Assembly (NCBI GenBank): GCA_002353975.1
Contig: DEKQ01000018.1
Span: 1-9,130, forward strand
DNA length: 9,130 nt
Direction of reading: 5' to 3'
Source: Prevotellaceae bacterium UBA2718
GTDB taxonomy: Bacteria > Bacteroidota > Bacteroidia > Bacteroidales > Bacteroidaceae
Shown here one piece after another: positions 1-6,322 of the stretch (position 1 is the first letter of the stretch; the number at the start of each line of letters is the position of its first letter). A program made the position numbers and the translations under genes. The notes under the pieces were generated by a model, which was given only the letters and a program-made list of their open reading frames with translations, was not told where the DNA came from and ran no database searches.

Positions 1-917
1 GCAGTGCCTCCAATGTTATTTTCTACTGTATGCGGGAAACCCTTGGCATATTGCAGGGAGCCCCATCCCATGATGTCAACGACATTGTTACCGCCACCCA
101 CGACGAATGAGCCTCCGTATGTGTTGGCCGTGCCGATGGTTGCAGAGACGCGCCCGCCATTCAACTGGGATCCCTTGTGGGTTATGATGTTCACCACGGC
201 AGACAGCGCCACGTTGCCATACAGCGATGAGGCAGGTCCGCGAAGCACCTCTATCTGTTTTACCTTGTCGAGGCAGGAGCGGAAGTCGGGGGCTTCGGCA
301 TTGGTGGATGACGAGTTGAGGCGGTGGCCGTCAAGCATGAAGAGTATCTTGTCCTGAGTCAGGGAGTAGATGCCGTGCATGGCGATGTTGGACTCCATGC
401 CCTCGGCTATGGTGATGCCGGGTACGTAGAGTGCCAGCAGTTCCTGCAGCGTGGTGGCTCCGGAGTGGCGTATCATGTCTTCGGTGATGAGTGTTACGGG
501 CACCGGAGCCTCTTCCACGGTCTCAGCCTGACGTGAGGCGGTGGTGATGCCTGCCTCGGCAGATTTAGTCTCGAAGACCAGATCGATGAACCGTCGCGGG
601 TCGCCGAGGGAGGGAGTGAAGTACGGGTCGTTCTTCAACATCTTCTCAACATACAGCTTTGCCTTCTCAGTATTGCCCTGTTCAAGGCTGCAGAGGGCAA
701 GGAGACGATAGCCGCTGGTCTTCAGCATACCGTCGGCAGAGGGCAGCAGGCTCAGTGTCAGCTCCTCGCATTTGCTGAACTGCCCTTCGTTATAGACCTG
801 CAATGCTTGGTTATACAGCTCCTGCGCATCTGCCTGTGAGGCCTGTGCCGAGGCTTTGTACGTCCAGGTGCAAAGCAATAATAGCGCCGTTATGTATATA
901 TAAATAAGGTGTCTCAT
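1..917 (-). CDS. TonB-dependent outer-membrane receptor with N-terminal TPR-like region (3' end outside window)
   Basis: The reading frame runs open from the ATG at 915-917 to the window edge, giving 305 residues and no stop. It opens with a signal peptide (about residues 1-25, hydrophobic run TALLLLCTW, probable cleavage after ASA or AQA). Residues about 28-110 form helical pairs resembling TPRs (AQELYNQALQVYNEGQF; LLALCSLEQGNTEKAKLYVEK), ending in NDPYFTPSLGDPRRF. A plug domain follows from about 137 (APVPVTLITEDMIRHSGA, LLALYVPGI, MLDGHRL, VEVLRGP-type QIEVLRGPASSLYGN, VVNIITHKG), after which the barrel would begin. The plug resembles classical receptors such as the BtuB type rather than SusC, and no carboxypeptidase-regulatory domain is present. 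Such receptors import ligands across the outer membrane using TonB energy; the substrate cannot be told. The start overlaps the kinase stop upstream as ATGA, with AAAGG just before it, which suggests translational coupling. The family call is secure; the TPR label rests on pattern reading. Confidence 0.9.
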   Translation of the reverse strand, partial: MRHLIYIYITALLLLCTWTYKASAQASQADAQELYNQALQVYNEGQFSKCEELTLSLLPSADGMLKTSGYRLLALCSLEQGNTEKAKLYVEKMLKNDPYFTPSLGDPRRFIDLVFETKSAEAGITTASRQAETVEEAPVPVTLITEDMIRHSGATTLQELLALYVPGITIAEGMESNIAMHGIYSLTQDKILFMLDGHRLNSSSTNAEAPDFRSCLDKVKQIEVLRGPASSLYGNVALSAVVNIITHKGSQLNGGRVSATIGTANTYGGSFVVGGGNNVVDIMGWGSLQYAKGFPHTVENNIGGT

Positions 918-1765
918 ACCTTTGATACCGGAATGAGGAATGTTACGGTGGTTCCTTTACCTACGGCAGTATCTACAAGTATCTCACCATGATGGTTTGC
1001 GACGATGATGTCGTGGGTTATCTGCATTCCCAGTCCTGTGCCTTCACCCACCGGCTTGGTCGTGATGTTCTCGTGGAAGAGTTTCTCCTTCACATTCTCA
1101 GGTATGCCGCATCCGTTGTCTTTTACCGATATGGAGAGCAGATAGGGCTTTGCTCCACCCTCGTTGTTGTCGCTATTGTTCTCCTTGCAACTCACTGTAA
1201 CATCTATCGTAGGCGTGTATGCATTGTTCCCCTTGCCGGTTTCCTCTGCCTGTCGGCACTTCAGGGCATAGCAGGCATTGTTCATTATGTTGAGGACAGC
1301 GCGTGAAAGGTCTTGCGGTATCACCATGAGCCGTGGCATCTCTTCAGGGTAATTCTCGCGAATTGAGACATTGAAGCTCTTGTCCTTGGCGCGCATGGCA
1401 TGGTAGGAGAGCCATATATACTCATGCACCAGCTTGGGAATGTCCGTGGGCAGGTGCTCGCCTTCCTTGCCGCGAGAGATGAGCAGGATGCCCTGAATGA
1501 TGTCAATGGCGCGTGTTCCGTGCTCCTGTATCTTCTGAAGGTTGGTGGAAAGGTCTTCGATGATGCCTGTAATATCCTCGGCATCCTCTTCATCTATATC
1601 ATCGCATACGTCCTCAAGGATTTCCTCCAGGTCCTTGAGAAGTTTCTCTGACATCTTGGAAAAGTTGATGACGAAGTTCAGCGGATTCTGTATCTCATGT
1701 GCAATACCGGCGCTGAGCATTCCCAGAGAGGCCAGTTTCTGTTGTTGTTTCTCGCTTTCGGTCAT
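914..1765 (-). CDS. Soluble histidine kinase core without sensor domain
   Basis: This 283-aa protein has no signal peptide, membrane span or sensor domain, and its H-box lies almost at the N-terminus. The HisKA H-box is GIAHEIQNPLNF with the phosphoacceptor His23, followed by Glu24 and Asn27. An acidic insertion (about residues 38-80) lengthens the DHp hairpin before NLQKIQEHG. The HATPase_c domain (about 110-280) shows an N-box (LNIMNNACYA, Asn163), G1 (DNGCG, Asp216), a variant F-box (LFHENITTKP) and G2 (GEGTGLG, 240-246), so it should bind ATP and autophosphorylate. The start cannot be moved far upstream because an in-frame TAA lies at 1775-1777. The gene lies 34 bp after the membrane sensor and overlaps the receptor gene by ATGA. 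No REC or DNA-binding domain is present. It probably takes its input from another protein, most plausibly the propeller sensor, and may phosphorylate the REC-phosphatase of the same operon; both partners are inferred. Confidence 0.93.
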   Translation of the reverse strand: MTESEKQQQKLASLGMLSAGIAHEIQNPLNFVINFSKMSEKLLKDLEEILEDVCDDIDEEDAEDITGIIEDLSTNLQKIQEHGTRAIDIIQGILLISRGKEGEHLPTDIPKLVHEYIWLSYHAMRAKDKSFNVSIRENYPEEMPRLMVIPQDLSRAVLNIMNNACYALKCRQAEETGKGNNAYTPTIDVTVSCKENNSDNNEGGAKPYLLSISVKDNGCGIPENVKEKLFHENITTKPVGEGTGLGMQITHDIIVANHHGEILVDTAVGKGTTVTFLIPVSKV

Positions 1766-1799
1766 GACGTGTAATTATTTGTTGGGGTGTATGGTTAGC

Positions 1800-4574
1800 T
1801 TAAAGCATTATGAGGATGTCGCAGAACTCATCCTTGCGTGACTGCAGTGAGATGGCTCCGTTGAGAGCTTGTATTATCTCCCTGACAAGATAGAGTCCTA
1901 CGCCCGATGCCTCGCCAGTCGGCTTGGTGGTGAAGAATGGGTCGAATACCTTTGATTGGATAGCCTCTTCCATTCCTATTCCGTTGTCGTGGATGATTAT
2001 TTCTACGTGTTTGTCGTCCAGCTTGGACAGTGTCAGTGTTATTTCTGCATCGTATGCCTCGCGCTGGAATTTCTTTGTCACGGCATAGACGGCATTGTTC
2101 AGCAGCGCCAAGAGGGATTTGTTGATAGACTCCGGGTCTGTCGTAACCATAATGTCCTCGTGCGGCAGTATGGCCTTGATGCTGAATTTCATTGCCTCCA
2201 GCTGTGTCTTATGATACTCGTTGGTCACATCTACGGCCTGTTTGCAGAGTTGCGACATGTTTGTCTCGCGTGGAGTGCCGACGGTGTTATTGAGCATTGT
2301 CTCCATTGCACGCAGTGTGCGGGTGGTGTTCACGCCGTGTTCCTCAATCTTGCTGAGGTTCTGCTGTATCATGTCGATGATGTCCATGCAGTCATCATAG
2401 TTCTCTTCACCCATGTTAACCTTCTCGTCTTCTATGTCTTCAGCGAGGTCGTTAGCCAGTCCGTTGGTGAGTTTTGAGAAGTTATTGATATAATTTATAG
2501 GGTTCAGGATGCGGTCTATGAGTCCCTGTGTCAGCTTGCCCGCTGTGGCGGTGCGCTCCATTCTGATGAGTTCGTTCTGTGTGTCTTTCAGCACACGGTT
2601 CTTCTCCTCAAGGTTATCCAGGGCTGTTGACAGTTCTGCCGTGCGCTCTTCCACCACGCTCTCCAGTTGTTTCTTGGCTTTCTCCAGCTGCTTGGTGCGA
2701 TACGCCATTATTCGTTTTACTGCATAGAGTGCTATGAGGGCGTATATCAGCATTGCCCACCAGCGCATGAAGAACGGGTATGCTCGTGTCCAGTTTACGG
2801 AAGCGCGTTCAGAGATGTTGCCAAAAAGGTCCATTGCCTCAACCTCGAAGTGTGTATCTCCGTAGGCCATGTTGTTAAATCGGGCAAAGGTCTCTGTCGT
2901 CCAGTTGCTCCATGTGCCGCCATTGATGCGATATCGGTACAGTGACGGCGAGAAGATGGAGTTGTTTTCGACTGAGAAATAGATTGTAATAGAGTGGTAT
3001 TCAGGGTCCAGATTGATGTTCTTCAGCGTATGTATGGGAGTCAATGAGCCCTGCGAGTAGCCGCCCCAGATGACCGAATCATTCATGATAGTCACCTCAC
3101 GTATATAGGTGGCACCCTTCTTGGCGTATCCTTGATTTTCTTGCAGTTTCTCCAGGCTGCACTGTATTGCTCCGTACTCACCGCCAATCCACAGTGATTC
3201 GTCATCGGTGAGGGCAAAAGCCTGTATCAGTGTATTGCTCAGCGGTGTGATACGCTCCTGCAAATCCTTATACTTCGCTTTGCTGCTTTTGTCCAGTGTC
3301 AGTCCTTTTCCATCGGCATTGGTCAGCCAACGGCGTCCCTTCCGGTCTGCGAAGTCCAGCATTGGAGCGTTGACGTCAGCCGTCTTGCGTACCAGTGTGG
3401 AGACATGACGCCCGTTGATGGTGATATTCCACAGCTCGCCGAAGAGTGTCTCCACCTGCAATACACCGTTCACGATATGGATTTTGTCACCCTTTTCCAA
3501 CTCTGATATCTTGCTGTATTGCCCATTAGGGGTTATTTTGCTGACGCAATCCAGCTCACAGATATATATGGTTCCATCTTTATCCTGACATACGGCGGTG
3601 CAATTACTGTCCAATAAGCGTGTTATCGACTGTCCTTTTATCTTGTACAGTCCCACTGATGTAGCTGCCAGAAGTGTGGAATTGCCGATGTCTGCCAGCT
3701 GCCAGCATGCCACGTCAATGCCGGGGATAAGTGATACCTTGCCGTTCTCCAGTTTGAAGAGCCCCTGGGTGGTTCCTATATAGAGTATGTCTCCCGACTG
3801 TGCAATGCTGTAAACCTCGCCCCTGAGGCCCTGCGCCTCGGTCAGGTGAGTGTAGGGAGAGGGTATTTCCAATGCAAATATGCCCTTATCCGTCGTTCCC
3901 CATACGGTGTTCTTGCCGTCGTAAGTGATGCGGCTCACGCTATTACTGCACAGTCCGTCCTCCACCGTGATGTGTTGCACCATCTTTCCTGCCTTAATCA
4001 TCACGCCGTCGCGCTCCGTCGCCTGCAGGATAGTATTACCAATCTTCAATGTGCTGACCGTGTTGATCTGCTGTCCCTTGCGGTCTTGCACTGCCGACTG
4101 TTGTATGTGTGTGCCGTTCAGGGCGTATCTTATGTTCTCTGTGTTGTAGAAGAACACATCATTCTCACCGAATACGATGTCGTTAATCTCTCCGAAATTG
4201 TTTTTGCCTCCGCTGGAACCGATGTATTTTATTGCCAGCTGACCGTTCTTCGTGGCCTCCAGATATCCGAAGACGTTGTATCCTCCTACCCAGATGCGGT
4301 CTTGCTTGTCTCGCGCCACTCGTGTGATACGGTTGATGTCGGTGGTGTGTATCTTCCTCCATGTGGCCCCGTCATAGTAGAGCAGTCCTTCAAAGTTTGC
4401 CACATAGACGGTTCCGTGACTGTCGCACACTACGTCGTAGTTTCGGTTGTGGGCGTTATAATCTTCCGCAGTGAAGTTCTCCAGATAGGGAACACCTCTG
4501 TTTTCTGCTTGCGTACTGAGTGAGACGAGCACCGGGCAGAGTAACAACAGTATGTATCGGATATGCTGTCTCAT
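1800..4574 (-). CDS. Periplasmic propeller-Y_Y_Y sensor with cytoplasmic kinase core lacking the phosphoacceptor His
   Basis: This 924-aa protein starts with a signal peptide (about 1-23, MRQHIRYILLLLCPVLVSLS, cleavage near TQA). A two-component-regulator propeller follows (about 28-500, blades such as DSHGTVYVANFEGLLYYDG, DRIWVGGYNVFGYL and ESLWIGGEYGAIQC). Next are a Y_Y_Y-like beta domain (about 530-595, YRYRINGGTWSNW), one membrane span (about 604-622), a coiled coil (about 625-680) and a kinase core. In the core the H-box reads GLIDRILNPINY: Asp687 replaces the phosphoacceptor His and Arg688 the following Glu. The ATP site looks intact, with N-box LLALLNNAVYA, G1 DNGIGM (863-868), F-box FDPFFTTKP (877-885) and G2 GEASGVGL (887-894). 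Hybrid members of this family add REC and AraC domains; this one ends at the HATPase. It probably senses a periplasmic or surface ligand, but cannot autophosphorylate on the usual histidine. Its start overlaps the preceding stop as ATGA. Confidence 0.93.
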   Translation of the reverse strand: MRQHIRYILLLLCPVLVSLSTQAENRGVPYLENFTAEDYNAHNRNYDVVCDSHGTVYVANFEGLLYYDGATWRKIHTTDINRITRVARDKQDRIWVGGYNVFGYLEATKNGQLAIKYIGSSGGKNNFGEINDIVFGENDVFFYNTENIRYALNGTHIQQSAVQDRKGQQINTVSTLKIGNTILQATERDGVMIKAGKMVQHITVEDGLCSNSVSRITYDGKNTVWGTTDKGIFALEIPSPYTHLTEAQGLRGEVYSIAQSGDILYIGTTQGLFKLENGKVSLIPGIDVACWQLADIGNSTLLAATSVGLYKIKGQSITRLLDSNCTAVCQDKDGTIYICELDCVSKITPNGQYSKISELEKGDKIHIVNGVLQVETLFGELWNITINGRHVSTLVRKTADVNAPMLDFADRKGRRWLTNADGKGLTLDKSSKAKYKDLQERITPLSNTLIQAFALTDDESLWIGGEYGAIQCSLEKLQENQGYAKKGATYIREVTIMNDSVIWGGYSQGSLTPIHTLKNINLDPEYHSITIYFSVENNSIFSPSLYRYRINGGTWSNWTTETFARFNNMAYGDTHFEVEAMDLFGNISERASVNWTRAYPFFMRWWAMLIYALIALYAVKRIMAYRTKQLEKAKKQLESVVEERTAELSTALDNLEEKNRVLKDTQNELIRMERTATAGKLTQGLIDRILNPINYINNFSKLTNGLANDLAEDIEDEKVNMGEENYDDCMDIIDMIQQNLSKIEEHGVNTTRTLRAMETMLNNTVGTPRETNMSQLCKQAVDVTNEYHKTQLEAMKFSIKAILPHEDIMVTTDPESINKSLLALLNNAVYAVTKKFQREAYDAEITLTLSKLDDKHVEIIIHDNGIGMEEAIQSKVFDPFFTTKPTGEASGVGLYLVREIIQALNGAISLQSRKDEFCDILIML

Positions 4575-6283
4575 TGTTGTTTGAAGTTAATGAATGGCAC
4601 ATTCCCACCTATGTAGTAATCCCATTCCTGTGGTGTAAACTCTCGTGTTATGTGACGATGTGTGCTCTCCACGTTCTTCTCGATGGAGATGCGCATGGTC
4701 TCAATGTCTCCGTTGGCCAGTCCTACCTGCAGCGTTTGTGCGGGCTTGTCAAATGCAAAGCTCAGGGGCCACTGTCTGAAGGAGACTTCTATAGGTGTCA
4801 TCAGGGCGGTGATGTCGCTCATATTCCAGATGCTCACGTTCTTGTCATAGGATGAAGTGACGAGGAACGAGGCGAATTGGTCTATGTTTGTTATGCGTCC
4901 CGAGTGTCCCATGAGTGTTGTCAGGTATCTTCCTGTGTTGTCAAAGATATAGATGTCACCGTTTTCCATGCCTACGATATGCCGTTGTTCCATGCGTTGG
5001 TAGTGGTAACAGGTCACATTATGCTCCTTGGGAAGCTGTAATAATATAGATGTATGCATGTGGTGGTCATCGAATTTTATTATCTCTCCACCTTTGCAAA
5101 ACACGAGAAGCATGTCGCCTGACTTCCCTAAGGCAGTGATATCGTGTTCAGTGACGAATGTATAGGTCACGTTTTTGTTTACGGGATCCACCCACACCAC
5201 GTTCCTGTTGCCTGCTGCTACCAGCTCTCCTTCATTCAAGACTTCCAGATACATCCACGTGTCATCAATGGCTGCGGCGAATTTCCGGGCTCTTTTATGG
5301 TTGTCTCCATTGTTCAGGATGATTGGATCTGGCTCTTGGATGATATTGCTGTTAGAGTCAAAATGCATTATAAAGCCTCTTGTATCGAGCACATAGAGGT
5401 TGTCTTTCACCATGCAAGCATCGCGGAATATGTGGCTGTTGTCTGAGAACAGCGTGCTGAAGGTATATCCGTTTCCGTTGTCTTGCCCGTTAGGGGTAAT
5501 CTTTACGATTTCTCCATAGTCTGTCACGGCAATGAAAGGTCGCATTGCCCTGACTATGTCGTTGGGCTTCAGGTCCGCGTCATGCTTCTCATTGTCAAAG
5601 TGGCCGTTGCACAATAGCATTGCCCTCACGTTGCCAAGGAGGTGTCCTACGGTGCTTCTGGCATCCGGTGCCGTGCCGAGCAGGGCTGTGAAGAGGTCTT
5701 GTTTGTAGGGGTCTCCCTTGTAGGAGTTATTGAAATACCATCCGGAATATGACAGTAGCGTAGCCAGTTCCCGCTCTCCGGAGCCTAATTGCACGATGGA
5801 GTTCTGTGCTAACGAGCGTGCCAGGGAGATGTAGAACAATGTGTCTGCATGTGCCTGTGCCGTTTGTGCTTGCTTCATGTGCATCACGGCTCGCTCGCTC
5901 TCTGTCTCTGCCACTATTCGCATACTGTCTGCCTGTTTGGCTGACATCACTGCAGCGTGCTCGGCTTTCAGCGCCAGTCCGCGCTCCATTTCAGCCTTGC
6001 CACGCTCTATGTCGGCTATGCGCGACTGTTCTTCGGCGCGTGCTCTCTGGCGGTCAGACAGTGTCTTTTGCTCAAAGGCGATGTCCTCCATCTGCTCGCT
6101 GATGCGCTTTGTCACAAGTGCATTGTGCTCCGCTTCCTGCAAGCGAGCTATCTTAGCATTGGCTTCCTCCAACAGCTGCTCATATTTGCTGCTGCTTAAC
6201 CAGTAGGCGGTTCCTCCGCTAAGCACCGCCACAATAGCGAGGCTCGACAGGTTTTCTGTTATTTCCTTTAGATTGAATTTCAT
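4571..6283 (-). CDS. Membrane-anchored coiled-coil protein with degenerate WD40 propeller
   Basis: This 570-aa protein has one N-terminal membrane span (about 13-30, SSLAIVAVLSGGTAYWLS) and a long charged coiled coil (about 33-150, rich in Ala, Glu, Arg and Lys). A helical bridge follows (ARSLAQNSIVQLGSGERELATLL-like, about 155-200), then a beta-propeller (about 210-545). The clearest WD40 blade is LMGHSGRITNIDQFASFLVT followed by SSYDKNVSIWN (about 457-487). The bridge (the 'LA..S..L...ERELA.LL' pattern) and the C-terminal tail FTPQEWDYYIGGNVPF resemble segments around the WD40 domains of nSTAND NTPase and caspase-like signalling proteins. No NTPase, protease or TIR domain is present. A scaffold or docking role is inferred; no enzymatic function can be named. 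Charges around the span do not settle topology: family resemblance favours a cytosolic propeller, while the weak positive-inside pattern favours a periplasmic one. AGAGGA lies 7 nt before the ATG, the best ribosome-binding site in the operon. Confidence 0.85.
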   Translation of the reverse strand: MKFNLKEITENLSSLAIVAVLSGGTAYWLSSSKYEQLLEEANAKIARLQEAEHNALVTKRISEQMEDIAFEQKTLSDRQRARAEEQSRIADIERGKAEMERGLALKAEHAAVMSAKQADSMRIVAETESERAVMHMKQAQTAQAHADTLFYISLARSLAQNSIVQLGSGERELATLLSYSGWYFNNSYKGDPYKQDLFTALLGTAPDARSTVGHLLGNVRAMLLCNGHFDNEKHDADLKPNDIVRAMRPFIAVTDYGEIVKITPNGQDNGNGYTFSTLFSDNSHIFRDACMVKDNLYVLDTRGFIMHFDSNSNIIQEPDPIILNNGDNHKRARKFAAAIDDTWMYLEVLNEGELVAAGNRNVVWVDPVNKNVTYTFVTEHDITALGKSGDMLLVFCKGGEIIKFDDHHMHTSILLQLPKEHNVTCYHYQRMEQRHIVGMENGDIYIFDNTGRYLTTLMGHSGRITNIDQFASFLVTSSYDKNVSIWNMSDITALMTPIEVSFRQWPLSFAFDKPAQTLQVGLANGDIETMRISIEKNVESTHRHITREFTPQEWDYYIGGNVPFINFKQQ

Positions 6284-6290
6284 TTCCGTG

Positions 6291-6298
6291 TCCTCTCT
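6291..6298 (-). promoter_or_regulatory. Ribosome binding site of the WD40 gene
   Basis: On the coding strand the sequence AGAGAGGA ends 7 nt before the ATG at 6283. It contains the GAGG core of a Shine-Dalgarno sequence at the usual distance. It supports this start over the ATG triplets inside the repeat array upstream, and stands out because the other starts in this operon have weak or no such signal. Confidence 0.55.
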
Positions 6299-6301
6299 GT
6301 T

Positions 6302-6322
6302 CCCTCATCACTCATCCCTCAT
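6302..6322 (-). repeat. Three tandem 7-bp repeats between phosphatase and WD40 genes
   Basis: On the + strand the copies are CCCTCAT, CACTCAT and CCCTCAT at 6302-6308, 6309-6315 and 6316-6322. On the coding strand they read ATGAGGG, ATGAGTG and ATGAGGG. The first transcribed copy overlaps the phosphatase stop (TGA at 6319-6321), and the array fills most of the 35-bp gap before the WD40 gene. Each copy contains ATGA, and two contain the purine run GAGGG, so the array could influence translation of the next gene by copy-number change. Confidence 0.6.

Noticed and set aside
1..917. SusC-type polysaccharide utilisation receptor
   Set aside because: The usual N-terminal carboxypeptidase-regulatory domain and SusC-style plug signature are absent, no SusD gene is visible, and the plug resembles classical small-ligand receptors.
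1766..1799. Possibility that the small kinase is a broken-off 3' part of the upstream sensor gene
   Set aside because: The upstream protein already has a complete HATPase domain and its own TAA, and an in-frame stop at 1775-1777 blocks extension of the small kinase. They are two genes, not one split by a frameshift.
1956..2477. + strand open frame (173 aa) opposite the degenerate kinase core
   Set aside because: It is antisense to conserved DHp and HATPase motifs and has no recognisable fold or start signal.
3846..4523. Long + strand open frame (225 aa) opposite the propeller sensor gene
   Set aside because: It lies wholly antisense to a clearly coding propeller region, has a Val/Cys-rich low-information composition and matches no domain I recognise. 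It is a shadow of codon usage on the other strand.
5841..6206. + strand Ser/Ala-rich open frame (121 aa) opposite the coiled coil
   Set aside because: Its Ser/Ala/Arg-rich composition is what the complement of a Glu/Ala/Arg-rich coiled coil produces.
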